A stretch of 49,405 nt of DNA from Stenocarpella maydis (Eukaryota > Ascomycota > Sordariomycetes > Diaporthales > Diaporthaceae): NCBI GenBank assembly GCA_002270565.1, contig NQMI01000219.1:1-49405 (forward strand), given 5' to 3'. Both the position numbers and the translations under genes were made by a program. How positions within the stretch are numbered: position 1 is the stretch's first letter; every line of letters starts with the position of its first letter. Of the stretch, positions 32,970 to 44,890 are shown piece after piece. The notes under the pieces are model-generated. The model was not told the DNA's origin and did no database searches. It worked only from the letters and a program-made list of their open reading frames with translations.

Positions 32970-34612
32970 TCAACCTCGCCTGCCTCTTCTAGTATTGCTT
33001 CCCTGACGGCTCATAGCCACTCCACCCGAGTTTTGGCGGCTCATAGGAACACTAGCCATTGCTGGCGTTTGCAGAGAGCTGTGACCCGGCTCGCCACGCA
33101 CATTGCTGACTTCAACCTTGAGTTCTACACGCAGGTCGTCTGTGCTTGGCCGATCTCCTTGCAAGTACGCAACAAACTTCTCCTCCCGTGGGCCCGCAGC
33201 AACAGCCTCGAGCACCTTTCGACCGCCATTGGGGACGTCAAAATTGGAGCCTACGCCGTGAAGCTGCTCGTACTGTCGCAGCACAGAAATGGCCTGCAGG
33301 TCCGCCAGAGCGTCGTCCGCTGTGAGAGGAGCCGGACCACTGGCCTCAGTCATAGGCTTTGCCTTGTTGTACGGCGCAGGGACGATCGGCGGGAGCCTGG
33401 GCTCCTGGGCGTCGAGTCTCTCGAGGTTGCCAGGCAGCTCGAAGTTGGCAAGCGCCTCTATTCCCACCAACTTGTTGTCGTAGAAATTGGGGTTGTGGGT
33501 CCCACCTCGCGTGCTCCGGGTCGCGTGCGAGACCTGGCGCTCCATAACGGGAGCTGAAGGGCCAGAATCCGTGCCGTCCTCGCCCCCTTCATGTTCCTCA
33601 GGCCCACTTTCCGACGGCGACGATACAACACCATCCTTTGACTTGTGCCGAAGCATATATTTGTGGGCAGCAAGCGCAGCATTGTTGTAGGTCAGGGACA
33701 GCTCCTTGTCGGTGAAGAGCTTGTCGATGCTGTAGATTGGGCCTGTGCTCTTTCCAAAGCGCAACCTATCACTCTGCCAGACAGGCGTGATATTGTTTGT
33801 GTCCAGGGTCCGGCGCTGTGGCACTGGCGACCCGTCGTCATCATTTGCGTTCCTCTTTCTCTTCTTATTCTCTGAGAATCCGGGCATCTCTTCCATCTCT
33901 CTCCGGAGCCGGGTGGCCCTCTTGCCATGCGTGCCCCCTGGGCTAGCGGGGTTAGTCATGCTGAACTGGTTCGGGTGGAGTAGCAGGGCAGATGCATCGC
34001 TGATTTCGAGTGCCTCCTTTTCCTTGCTGAGACGATATTTCTTGCTTGCGATGGTGTTGATCAGACGGTCGCGGACGGTGGAGGCCAGTGCTTGATGCTC
34101 CCGCCTTGCCTGCAGGACTTTGTAATGGTATACATTTTGGTGTTCCTGGCATTTGCGGTCGTATTCAGCCTGCCGGATTTGTTAGACCAGGCGTGTGTTG
34201 TAGCGTCAGTCTAGCGTGTGCGACAAACCTTTTGTTTTGTGATCTCGTAGTCACGCTCCTCGACCAGGTCCTCTATATCATGGACAAAGTCTCGAAATCT
34301 TGGGCCAGCCATCTCAAGCAGGGTCCGGGCAGTGGCGGGGTCTGTATTCCCGAGCAGGGCGGGATCGGTCTGCTCCAGGTCGAGAGCCTCGAGTGGGCGC
34401 TCGCAGTATGGGTCAACTCGCATTATGAGGTTGGTGTCGAGTTGAATCTTTTGTAGCTGTTCGCGGTAGGCACTGTCGCGTCCCCTGGAGAAGTTCTCGG
34501 ACATCTGTTGAAGTCGGTCATGCAGAAGTTGGCGCTTTCTTTCGCGCTTGGATTCATTGCGAGCGGCAGGAGCGGGCTCATGAGGAACCGAAACAGCCGA
34601 GTTCGTAGCCAT
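32970..34612 (-). CDS. Sds3-like subunit of an Rpd3-type histone deacetylase complex
   Basis: A 527-residue protein from exons 34229-34612 and 32970-34169. The intron (GTTTGT donor, GGCAG acceptor) joins ITKQK to AEYDRKCQEHQ. The N-terminal half has a basic helical block (SKRERKRQLLHDRL) and the conserved TDPATARTLLEMAGPRF and FVHDIEDLVEERDYE blocks. A long coiled region (REHQALASTVRDRLINTIASKK) leads to ALLLHPNQFSMTNPASPGG and GKRATRLRRE. I link these to fungal Sds3/Dep1/BRMS1-like proteins, which hold the Rpd3L deacetylase and Sin3 together in the nucleus. The rest is Ser-rich and disordered, with two SRQ-containing repeats at the very end. An ATG at 34684 would add 24 residues. It is divergent from LSM1. 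Confidence 0.72.
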
Positions 34613-35530
34613 CTTGCGGTCGAGCTCGAGACGATCTGTGTGTTGTCTTTGGAAAGGGTCGGCTTGAAGGGCTCGGTCTTCCACAGGTGTCGTGTGTCGC
34701 AGAAAAGAAGTAAAGCGGGCGAGTAGTGCGAACGCGGCGAGTCTGCCTGTAAAACAATGTAGCTGGTTGGGGCGAGCAAGTTATGCTGTGGACCGCCTGC
34801 TAGTGGACGCAATATGCAAGCCCGAAAGTAACAGGCGTTCTCAAGAAAGCAATCTCGTCTTTTGTGCTGGAGGGTGGCTGGAAACAGACAAACTCGAGAG
34901 GGTGAGGGCAGAAGAGGTGACCACCGAAAAGAGTCAAGTTGTGAGGGAGAGGGTCAGAGTGTTTCCAGCCGTGGTAATCTAGGAGAAGAATGCTTGATCT
35001 GCCGGCTCATGCTTGTAAGGGAACATTCAATTGTCTAAGATGGTGAGTGGAGAGTCGGAGGTGAGGAAAACGCAGGCGAGCTCAGAATACTCCATCTAGG
35101 TGTCCAGCCGGGGGGCGGCTGCTAAGGGTGATGGGCCAGTGTGACCAAGGCTCGACTGCCTTACTACCACCTGCCAAAGCACAAGAGCTACAGACTCCTA
35201 GTCAAGGTCCAAGACAGAAGTTCTCATTGGCTGCGAGACCATGAGAACGGAGGATCGGCTGACTAGGTCCGTTATCGAGAGTGACGTACCTCGGCGATAA
35301 CTGGTCTTAGCCCCACGGCGACTTGCGACCAGACCCCCCAAGCAGTCGGTCGTAGGTGACTTTCTGCATACGAGCTTGACTGACCATTCAATATTCGTCG
35401 CAAACATCAGCACAAGGTGCCGAGGTCCGCGTGTGCTTCTGTCCTTTTCTACTTCTTTTTCTTTCTCGCCCACCCATGGACATATTGCCTTCCTACTATA
35501 CGTCGACCGCCCAATGCTCATGAAGTAACA
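34613..35530. promoter_or_regulatory. Divergent upstream region of the Sds3-like gene and LSM1
   Basis: A 918-base interval containing both promoters. The last ~90 bases before LSM1 are CT-rich (TTTCTACTTCTTTTTCTTTC). No other gene is seen. Confidence 0.5.
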
Positions 35531-36221
35531 ATGGAGCACCTTTCCCTCAACGATCCTCCTGGCCAAGGGGGCGGAGCTCCTCCAGGGCCCAGCCCCCAGG
35601 GCCCTCCCGTGCTTGGGAGAGCTCCGCCGCCACCGCAACAACTGCCCGTGCAGATGTTTACGACCTCGGCCTCGCTTCTCGACCTGACGGACAGTAAGCT
35701 CCCGGGTTAAATATCCAGCTCGTTCTACATCGAGACGCTGACAACCGCATCAGAGAAGCTGATGGTTGCGCTGCGCGACGGCCGGAAATTGTTGGGAATT
35801 TTGCGAAGCTGGGACCAATTCGGTATGCTCTATCAACCGGGCGGGTGCTGCACGACTGGATGCAGTTAACATTGGGGCTACAGCAAATCTGGTCCTGCAG
35901 TCGACGGTGGAGAGGATCTTCGTGACCCCCAATGCGGTCCCCGCGGACCACCCCAGTGCACAGGAAAAGCGAGGCATATACGCGGACTACCAGCGAGGGA
36001 TGTATCTCGTGCGTGGCGAGAACGTGATGCTCCTGGGCGAGATCGACCTGGACAGGGACGACGACCCACCGCCGGGATACGATAAGGCCGATCCCGACCT
36101 GGTCGAGAAGCTTGCGAGGCAGAGGAAGGCAGAGGATAAGACAAGGGAGAAGAAGAAGCAGAAGAACCTGTCTGCTCTCGGCTTCGAGGGTGAGAGCATG
36201 GGTGATGCCATTTTGCTTTGA
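35531..36221 (+). CDS. lsm1: LSm1, Lsm1-7/Pat1 mRNA decapping complex
   Basis: A 189-residue Sm-like protein from exons 35531-35693, 35754-35822 and 35884-36221. The joins restore LTD/KKLMVALRDGRK and WDQF/ANLVLQSTVERIF. The Sm1 motif is residues ~55-90 (LRDGRKLLGILRSWDQFANL) and Sm2 is RGMYLVRGENVMLLGEID. LSm1 defines the cytoplasmic Lsm1-7 ring, which with Pat1 binds the 3' ends of deadenylated mRNAs and promotes decapping. The ~40-residue N-terminal extension is rich in Pro and Gly. The C-terminal tail is charged and helical (KLARQRKAEDKTREKKKQK), as expected for LSm1. Length is near that of other filamentous fungi. Confidence 0.94.
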
Positions 36222-36737
36222 GCCGGCTTCGTTCGACGGGCCATCGCTGGCTGCGAGACAAGCTGCAGCCAGTTTTCAACACCGGTTGGATGCACGAGCA
36301 GAATATATTGTGAAATGCTCGGGCAGCCATACACGCGGACAGCCTGCTCGTTCTTCGAGGGGTTCCTCTGGCGGCCGGCATATGATACGAGAGGTATCAT
36401 TACCACTGACCAGACATCTGGTTGAATACTTCAGACTATGACGCCTTAGCACGCGCCTCAAGACAATGCATCATATCTGCGAGACCGCTTCAGCCTGCAC
36501 AATGAGAATAAACCGAGCTTTGCTTGCAGTGCCGCTTTTGGCACCCTGGTATTCATCCTTGACCCAGGCGAAAGGGTCCAAAGTTAAGGGAATACAAAAT
36601 AATGGCTCGCACGCCCATCACCCTCGTCACATAGGAGCTCATGTCTTAAAGCTTCGAAGTGGACTCTTTATTTCTTACTGCTGCTATGCTATAGCCCAGG
36701 AGCGAACCCCTCTCCCATAAGGATCGGCGTGTACGTG
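36222..36737. other. Intergenic between LSM1 and the glycosidase pseudogene
   Basis: It holds the 3' flank of LSM1. No other supported feature. Confidence 0.45.
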
Positions 36738-38390
36738 CTAGCGAGCAGCAAAGATGCCGCATTAGGAAAGTATGGCGTTGGAACACGAGACCATCCTATT
36801 GGGTAACCTGCGTCGTCAAACTAGAAGACGGGATGGAGAAGGTAGGCAATGGCCTGAGTCACGTCGCCCAGCCTCAAAGAATGCATGACCAATAGGGAGA
36901 AATCCCACCCGTACGATTCCCCGAGGTCCCAGAGCTCCAAAATCTTGTCAGCCGTGTTTTGGACGATGGTCAGGTTCAATGCTGGCCCGCCCATCGGGGG
37001 CGGCAGCCATCCGTAGTTTCTAACCATTGCTGGATGCTGTTCCAGGGACAAGTTAACTACTTCTGTTTCACTATTGCGACTGGCAGACAAATCGGCTGGG
37101 AGGGTTGGCCGCTGCTCCTCACATCATTCGTTGTTGCGTTATCGCTCCACATGTTTGGTATGCCTTCGTACGCGGGATACGTGTCGTCCACAACAGGTAG
37201 GGGTGCGAGCTTGTCCCTGACACTTACCCAGCCCTCGGGGGCAGACTGCCCCTGACGTTCCTTCCATCTGATAGCAATATCAGGTCCAAATCGCCAGTAC
37301 GCCAACTCGAAGGTCGGGTTGATCATTGCATTCGGATTTGTGTTTTCTGAGACGGATACATTGGTGGCCCCAGATTGTACGCACCTGTCGAGTTGTCGAA
37401 CCAAGGGAAAGAGGCCATGAAGTCAGCCGACGCTGTCAGCACCTCGTCCCACCTCTCCAAGGTCGTGTCGTTTGGAAACAAGCGGTGCTCCACCTCGGCA
37501 AAGTACATCGGATGCGGTTGCTGCCAAATCAGTAGGGAGTTGATCTCGCCCGGCACATTGTGCTGTTAAGAAGTAGCTACTGTCGTCCAATGTATGCTTG
37601 ATAGTGGCCTGTTTCCCAGCAGTTGCAAGTGTTGTCGAGTGGTTGCTCGTTGCATTCCAAAGTCCCGCGAAAGGAGCATCAAATTTGTTCCTATAGGGAT
37701 ACGGGAAGTCAAAGAACACACCAAGAGCACCAGTGTAGAGCAGGTCGGACTCAACGCTGATACCGACCGTGTCGGCATCTGGTGCTGTTCGTACCTCTAC
37801 CGTGACCTTGCTTCCATTATATGTGAAATTGGAGAAGATCGTGCCCGTCCACAGGTCAAGGACTTGTGATTTGTGCACGAGATCGTCCTCAGGAACATTA
37901 GCACCGCCAAACCAGAGACCTATGTTTCCGAGGTTCAGCCTCTGAGGATTGTGGATCGACCAGGCGGGTATGTCATTCTCAGCAGGGCTCGGCTGTGCGT
38001 AGTTGACGAGCTGTCCATCACCAGAGAAACTCAGTGGCGGGGTCCACCAGTCCAGCCCAGTATAATCCTGTACACATTAGCCCATAGCAACGATGCCATA
38101 GGTATATACAGCCTCTTTTCGCCATCTATAGCGGTCTGGTTCGGGGTTGTTGGCAAAGAAAAGTTGTGCCAGCCCAAGGTGGACGTGGTCGCAAAAGGCT
38201 TGAAGGTCTGGAGGCCTGTCACATCAACGCCAAAGGCAAAGTTGCCATTTCCAACTTGCAAAGGCGTCGTGCTTAAACTCGCATTTCGATAAACGTTAAA
38301 TTTCCAAACAACTCGTTGTTTCTGTATAGATGGTGCGGCCCTGGCCAATGCGAGATGGCTAGAAATTACTGACAGGCTGTGGACATGAAT
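36738..38390 (-). pseudogene. Broken secreted six-hairpin glycosidase-like gene
   Basis: The stretch matches a fungal secreted six-hairpin glycosidase-like family along most of its length, with several lesions. The N-terminal part (VVWKFNVYRNASLSTTPLQV, QVGNGNFAFG) lacks an in-frame ATG and full signal peptide. The next exon (DYTGLDWWT ...) can only be reached out of phase. Near 37566 about 200 expected residues are missing, SSYFLTAQ running straight into VPGEINSLLIWQQ in a new frame. A one-base shift near 37363 separates PPMYP from VSENTNPNA. A normal intron (GTGAGG ... GGAACAG) still joins DNATTND to HPAMVRNYGW. At about 36821 a TAG replaces the expected Gln codon in LLHPVF-stop-FDDAGYPIG, with homology continuing beyond to SLLLA. 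A working copy would act on extracellular polysaccharide. Confidence 0.85.
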
Positions 38391-39495
38391 GGTACATGAG
38401 AGCCACCCTACCCTCGGATGCCCACCTAAGGAGGCTCCAAGAGAACGGTGTTCTCGTTTGATACTATCTCAAGGACTAGGTGCTGTCGAGATGCGGGCAG
38501 TAGTCCAAGCCGAGACCGGGCAATGACACCGAAAGAGGAGACTCTGCTGGCGACAGGTGTGAAGATATGGTAGGACAAGAATAAAACTGCAGCATAGATC
38601 ATGAGGACAACCCATCCCCGGGCGCCGAACGCCGTCAAACCGGGCCACTCGCACCTCGTTGACCCGAGAGGATGATCGGCAGCCAGGGATTGAGGGGCGT
38701 CAAGTACATCTACATAGTAGAGTTTGTCAGTCTGAGATGACTGATCCGGGGCCCCCCATCGGATTGAGGCTATTCAAACTAATTCAACCTGCAGGGATGA
38801 TGCGGAGAATCCGGGGTGCATCACGAGTTGGTTAATCGGATCGATCCAGCTTGCATGCTGCTCCACCATGGATGCTCTCGGATGCGTGAGTCATGGACGA
38901 CAGATACACACGTAGTTTGACGAAGCAAAGAAGCAAATCAGGCCAGGGCAAGCATACTTCAGCCTTGCTTCTGGCCTCCGACAAAACTCGGGTATGAGTG
39001 CTCGACAGGAGGAGAGAAAGGCACGCTCGTGAGGATGAAGGCAGGCCTGTGCCCAAAATCCACCACTCTAACCCCGACCCCTGAACCCTGCCGCTACTTA
39101 GCGTATGACCACCGCTAATCCTACATGTGTAGGTGCCCAATTTCCAGGCCTTACTCCGTACATAGTAAACGCGCCGCGGCAACGGCCGGCTGTTGTTTTT
39201 GACTGAACCCATTTCATCATAGGTAGCCTCCAGGGCGCTCAGCTTCCAACACGGCCGCATTCCCATCTCACCACCGAAACACCAAAGAGCCCCCTCCTTA
39301 CCCTCTCCTGGCCCGGAGACACAGAGCAGGCAGCTTGCCCAATACCTGACGTGCCTACGTCTCAGCTCAGGTATGATCCAGCCGCCTGGGATTACTCGAC
39401 GAGTCCCTTTTCGGATGTGCCCCACTGACGTTGTAGTTTTGTGAAGCCTGCATATCCAATCCCCGACTCGTGTCCCGCGACTATCAGAATCCAGG
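38391..39495. other. Intergenic, promoter of MOB1
   Basis: About 1.1 kb without a supported gene. A minus-strand hydrophobic open frame at 38426-38654 looks like chance. The right part is upstream of MOB1. Confidence 0.45.
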
Positions 39496-40335
39496 ATGAC
39501 TTCCTTTATCGCGACCGTGTATGTTGCTCTTCTTCGCTCCTCCCCCGGCTCCCCGCAGAACATGAGCCCCTCGGCGGCCCTAGGAGGGCACATAGGAGAG
39601 GGCCACAGGCTTACGTGCAGATAGGAGCAACAACCGGCGGAACCAGTTCAGACCGCGACCCGGCGGCAAGCAGGGAACGACCAGCTACCAGTTGCGACAA
39701 TATGCCGAGGCCACACTGGGGGGCGGCAGCCTTCGCAAGATCGTGAAGCTGCCCGAGGGTGAGGACGAGAACGAGTGGTATGCCGTCAACAGTAAGCAAC
39801 TCGCAAGGCAACCGGCGCACCGCCGACCGGCAATCCACGAAGCGCATGCTGATCTCCGACCGCAGTGGTTGATTTCTACAACCAGATCAACCTGCTCTAC
39901 GGCGCCATCACGGAATTTTGCTCGCCTCAGTCGTGCCCGGAGATGAAGGCCACCGACGAGTTCGAGTACCTCTGGCAGGACAACGAGAACTACAAGCGCC
40001 CCACCAAGATGCCCGCGCCGGCCTACATCGAGCAGCTCATGACCTGGGTGCAGAGCACCATCGACGACGAGGCCGTCATGCCCAGCCGCATCGGCGTTCC
40101 CTTCCCCAAGACCTTCCCCTCCCTCGTCCGCCAGATCTTCAAGCGCATGTACCGCGTCTACGCCCACATCTACTGCCACCACTACCCCGTCATCCGCGAG
40201 CTCGGCCTTGAGCCCCACCTCAACACCAGCTTCAAGCAGTACGTGCTCTTCGTGGACGAGCACAACCTGGCCACCGGGAAGGATTTCTGGGGCCCGCTGG
40301 GAGATCTGGTGGACAGCATGCTGCGGAGCGACTGA
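39496..40335 (+). CDS. mob1: MOB kinase activator Mob1
   Basis: The core is clear: exon 39596-39791 ([19 protein letters not shown] ... [10 protein letters not shown]) joins exon 39866-40335 ([18 protein letters not shown] ... [11 protein letters not shown]) across intron 39792-39865. Mob1 binds and activates NDR/LATS kinases (Dbf2/Cbk1/SidB type) in the mitotic-exit or septation network. The zinc-site Cys pair lies in [10 protein letters not shown], and the later His pair in [15 protein letters not shown]. The first exon is less sure: ATG at 39496 encodes MTSFIAT and best joins phase-correctly to 39596 (ATAG acceptor), giving a 228-residue protein close to family length. Convergent with the OSCP gene. 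Confidence 0.93.
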
Positions 40336-40942
40336 TGAGGCACGGGCTGTACGATAAGGGCGATTTCCAACATCTGTGTTATTGAAGCTGGCGTTGGGGC
40401 ATGCGGTTCTGTGCTTATGACCGAGGGTGTACGAATTAAAGGATGCGGGGCTGGCTGGGGTCCTTGGGTCTCAGGCATTTCTTTCAACTGCCTGCGGACT
40501 ACGCCCTTGCCGTGCGCCCACAACATGCTGTGGGCTGCAGTGCAATAGATAGCAGCAGGTCTTGATCCCGAAAGCAGGAGGATGTAGATCTTGAGACAAT
40601 GGAGTCATTAGTGAATGATGGCTCCTAAATCCCATTCCCGGTCGTATTCCGTCGCAAGAAGGCTCGTTGTGGCCAAGCCATTGCTGGTCTCTTCACGTTT
40701 CATTTACCATGCCGCACTGACACCACATCATCGTTCGGCAATGCTGATGACAAACAACCGGACGGAGAGACTAAGTCGGCGAGACAAGGACGTGAAATAA
40801 ATGGTCTCTCTATTTTGGCTCAATTCGACAACAGATGCTGGTCTGTATCCTTGGCCCGGAGGCCCACCGGCAATCCCGTGCACCTCCCGTCGTCGCCCCT
40901 CCTGGCGTGTCCCCCCTCTCGTCTCACATAAAAAATGGTAAT
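40336..40942. other. Convergent 3' region of MOB1 and ATP synthase OSCP
   Basis: Contains the 3' flanks of both genes. No other feature is supported. Confidence 0.5.
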
Positions 40943-41961
40943 TTACAGGGTGTCGGTCAGGAGCTTATTCATCTTGGCGATCTTGGAGGAGACAGAGAGG
41001 TCGATGGTCCGATCTCCGATCTCAACAACCAGGCCGCCGATGATGTCAGGGTTGACCTAGTCGCGTCAGTAATGGTAGATCTCACAAGCAAGTTTCCCTC
41101 TCACTCCCTACCTCGTTGGTGACCTTGAGCTTCTTGCCTTGGCCGACGTATGGGGACTTGGACACGGCGGCCTCAAGACGGCTCAGAGTCCGGTTGTCCA
41201 GGGGCTATACGCGCAGCACTACGTCAGCATAATTCCTACGTCTCATACAGTCTTGGACTCCACGGAGTATCGCCTCCGCCGAATGTGACCGGTTGATACA
41301 CGTCGTAATCATCGTTCCCCCGGACACATACCGTGGCGCTCGTGACGGTCATCTCGACCTCGCCGCGCGAGGCGCTCATCAGCTCTCCGAACTTGTTGCA
41401 GATGCTGCCGAGGAGGCCCAGGCGGTTGTTCTCGGCCAGAGTCTGGAGGAAGTTCTTGACGGTGGCGTTGGTGCCGGCAGTCTTCTCGAGCTCGGTGATG
41501 ATGGCGGACTTGTCGGCGGGGGTCAGGGTTGGCGCCTCGAGGATGGTGGCCAGCTTTTGGTCCTGGGAGACGAGGCCGCCCAGCTTGTTCAGCGCGGCGG
41601 CGGTCGGGTCGAGCGAGGAGGACTTGACGGCCGCGCTGTACTATTTGTCCGGGCAAAATAACGCATTAGCTCTCGGGCTCTCAGCTCGGCTGGGGGGCTA
41701 TATGAGCTCGCGCGCATCAATTGCACGTCTCCCATCCCCCCCGTGTCCCAGTTGATGATTCATCTCCTCCGCCTCGGGATCCGACTCGGCGCGGTGACGT
41801 ACCAGGGCAGTGGCATAGGTGCCATCGAGGCCGAAGAGGGCGACGGGAGGCTTGACGGTTTCGGTGGCGGCGGGAGCGGCGTAGAAGCGGACCTGCGAGG
41901 CAATCGCCCGCGAGGGAGCTGCAGCACGGGCTGAGCGGAGCAGGGCCTGTCTCGACAACAT
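40943..41961 (-). CDS. atp5: Mitochondrial ATP synthase subunit 5 (OSCP)
   Basis: A 224-residue protein from four exons: 41803-41961, 41332-41640, 41112-41204 and 40943-41056. All joins are phase 0. OSCP caps the F1 head and links it to the peripheral stalk of F1Fo-ATP synthase on the matrix face of the inner membrane. The first ~27 residues are rich in Arg, Ala and Ser without acids, a mitochondrial targeting peptide. The body shows the family blocks GTYATAL/YSAAVK, FLQTLAENNRLGLL, FGELMSASRGEVEMTVTSA, GKKLKVTNE/VNPDIIGGLVVEIGD and the C-terminal IDLSVSSKIAKMNKLL. It appears intact. Confidence 0.95.
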
Positions 41962-43092
41962 GGTGACTGTGGGGGAAGGGTCTTGGATCGGAGGTCGTCG
42001 AGATTTCAACTGACGAACTTGGTCCGGGACGGAGCTGCGACGTCTTCGGCAAAATGGGGTGGGTGCCTGATGGACAAGGCCAAGACTCAGCGGCGCGGGT
42101 TATGTAAGCCCTTCTCTCAACCGCTGCCCATGGTGATCTCTGGGTCGGACCACCCCTCGAGCTCCAGACTACGGCCCTGTGTTCTTTACCCACCCGGCAT
42201 ATATTTCAGATATGACTCGATTGTCACATACTTCATGTCTCAGAGTATTGGGTCATGAGAGAACATTTCTACATATCTCGTCCCTGAAGTAATCTGCCTC
42301 AACTGATGGGGTGGGTGTGCCCGAGCAGGCAGGGAGCTAGACTATTTCGAACCAGGCGCACAGCCTGCCATCTTATGGAAGATATTCCTGTCGGGAGATA
42401 ATTCAATGGCCGTCGTCACAGATGACTACTCAGCCCCCAGTGAAGGGTGCCTCGAGTTACAATTCTCCAACCCGGCACTTTGAGCCTCGTGGCTTCTTCA
42501 CTCCGGAACTCGTATTCAAGAGACGGCCTTCCATCCTCACAGACGACCAAGTTATGCTTGCTCCGCGTCACAAACCCATCTGCCGGTCGTATTTCTCAAC
42601 TGAAGGCTCCTTTTAGGTAACACCCTTTCCCGGACAAGTGTTGTCAATTGCAATGTCCAAACAACGATTTTCCGCGCGGGGTCTGATGCGGAGTTGGAGT
42701 TGCGCGCACACTGCCAACGCTAGGCCTAATACCCAGGACAAGGCCGAAGGCCCCTTGATATTTCGAGTCATCATCTGACTTGGCGTAACGGCAATGGAAC
42801 ACCTCTTTGCCCACCTGCAGCCACCTGCCAGCTGTGATGTTCTGTCTGTGTCCAACTTGGGCTGGTTATCCGCACCGAGAAAGAACCCACCTGCCTTAAA
42901 CAGCTATAATCGACCTACCGCCTGCTGATTCCATCTTAGAATGCACGCTATGATCTGGGGGTATTATGAACAGGTCCGATTTGCGTACCATGCGACATAC
43001 GGTGCTTCTGGGGAGTCGGGGTATAAGAAGAGCAGACCTCAGGAGCATCCGATGTTAGTATGAGCATAGCCGTCATCCTCTATCCCGCGAAA
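41962..43092. other. Intergenic between OSCP and the CE5 esterase
   Basis: OSCP promoter on the left and esterase promoter on the right. No gene is recognised. A TATAAG sequence at about 43021-43026 lies some 70 bases before the esterase ATG and could be its TATA element. Confidence 0.45.
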
Positions 43093-44011
43093 ATGCAGTC
43101 CAAGTCAGTCGCTGTCGTCTTGTCCGTCCTGTCGTCCGTCCTCGGACTCCCAACTCTTGATGGCCGTCAAGCTGGGGGCTGCGATGCCGTCCACGTCTTT
43201 CTCGCGCGAGGGACCAGCGAGGCCTACCCCGGCCGCCAGATCAGCATCGTGAATGCTGTTTGCAATGGTATTAGCAGTTGCGGCTATGAGGACATACTGT
43301 ATCCTGCCTCCTTCACCCCGGACTACTGCACGTCCGTGGGCGTTGGCGTCACCAACGGGACAGCTCAGATCACCGCATACGCAGTCCGGTGTCCAAATGC
43401 ACAGTTAGTGTTGTCTGGGTACTCTCAGGTAAGGCGCTGTCCCATGCATTAGCAATATCGCTGGCTGATCACAGTCCTCGCGCTCAGGGTGCCCAAGTTG
43501 TGGGCAACATCCTCGGGGGCCAAGCTGGTGGTTCCTCGGGCTGTACCACCCAGACCAATACCGGTCTGAACCCTTCAACGACACCGGCAGTGAAGAGTGA
43601 GTTGAGACGTGCCCAGAAGACTGGTGCCCAGAAGCTAATGTCCAATGCAGTTGCAGCGGTTGCTCTCTTCGGTGACGTGACGCACACGGCTAATCAGCCA
43701 TACAATGTTGAGTCAGGGGCCGCCTTCAACGGGGTGAGTGCAAGCCGTCTAGTTATTTCTGGAAGTGCAAACGCAATACAGACGTTCCGGAATGCCATGC
43801 TACAGACACGAGCTGACTCTGTACCAAGTTGAACCCCAGGACCGGAACCCAGCTCCAGCGTCTCAACAATTTCTCCAGCAAGCTCCGGTCATGGTGTCTG
43901 TCCGCCGACCCCGTATGCGCCGGCGGCGCCGACGGAAACGCACACACCAGCTACTTCAACCTTTTCTCACAAGAAGCCGGGGCATGGGCCAAGACGAAAC
44001 TGATGCTGTGA
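43093..44011 (+). CDS. Secreted cutinase / acetylxylan esterase, CE5 family
   Basis: A 236-residue alpha/beta-hydrolase from exons 43093-43428, 43488-43596, 43651-43733 and 43829-44011. The first three joins are secure (GYSQ/GAQVVGN, AVK/IAAVALFGD). The last uses an unusual CAAG acceptor, but it is the only site that keeps the frame into the conserved C-terminus. The signal peptide is residues 1-~19. CE5 enzymes hydrolyse cutin esters or acetyl groups on xylan outside the cell. The catalytic triad is visible: S111 in GYSQG, D203 in SADPVC and H215 in GNAH. Cysteines sit at expected places for disulfides. The sequence is closer to acetylxylan esterase-like members than to classic cutinase, but substrate choice is uncertain. 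An ATG at 43060 would spoil the signal peptide. Confidence 0.88.
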
Positions 44012-44665
44012 TGTTGTCTTTAGGGGCGTCTTTTTCCCTTGGAAACGTTCAGCAGGAAAAACGTTGGGACCGAATGGTGCTTAACTCATTTGTGGACACC
44101 ATGAAATTATCATTTCTTTTCTCCTGGTGCGATCGCGGCTACCAGCCTCATTTGTGTATGATCCTGCGGCTCTCGATAAACAAAATTGGAAACAGCTTGG
44201 GCCGTGTTTCTCTCCGATCGAGCAAGAATATGAGGCAACAATGAAAACTAGTCCTCAGGTCATGCCATCCTCCGCTATGATGCCCAATTACCACAAAGGC
44301 TTTCCTGTGTGTATGGCTATGTTTCTGAAGTCAAGGTTATCACAACGGCCATCTCGGCAGTGCAAAGGATTCGAGCCATAGGAATCGTGAGCGGGGCCGG
44401 CAGGACATTGTCCGCGGCGTTACGGCCATTCCATAATTACTGCCCATGCCTGCCATTCACTTAATCTTCCAACCTCCTGCAGAAGCCATTTAACAGACCA
44501 GGTAGAAAGCCCCTACTAGGGCCCTAGAAGCTATTCATCCAAGGGTTACAGCTTAAAAGGGACCGTAAATTAGAAATAGGCGTAAAGGGGGTTCCCCCTT
44601 ATTCCTCACTCCACTCCTTCCTCTAGTAAACCCCCTCCACACCACTCAATCACCCAACAGCCCTC

Positions 44666-44769
44666 CATATACCTAAAGGAAGGGCCCTCTATATAACCAG
44701 AGGAAGGGCATCCACATACCTAAAGGAGGGCCCTTTGCATACCCACTTCATATACCTAAAGGAAGGGCT
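44666..44769. repeat. Three dispersed copies of a ~20-bp motif
   Basis: Copies at 44666-44686, 44715-44733 and 44749-44769 share CATA(TA)CCTAAAGGA(A)GGGC. Partial copies (AGAGGAAGGGC) lie between them. Spacing is irregular. Confidence 0.75.
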
Positions 44770-44890
44770 TCCACAAAGGCCCTAATTAGAGAAAGGGTCC
44801 CCTTTTCTAGGCACCCCAACCATTTAGGTTAGGGTTCTATCATAGATCAATTAGCATTTAGTTCTAATAGCTAATTAGTGATGGAGTTTA

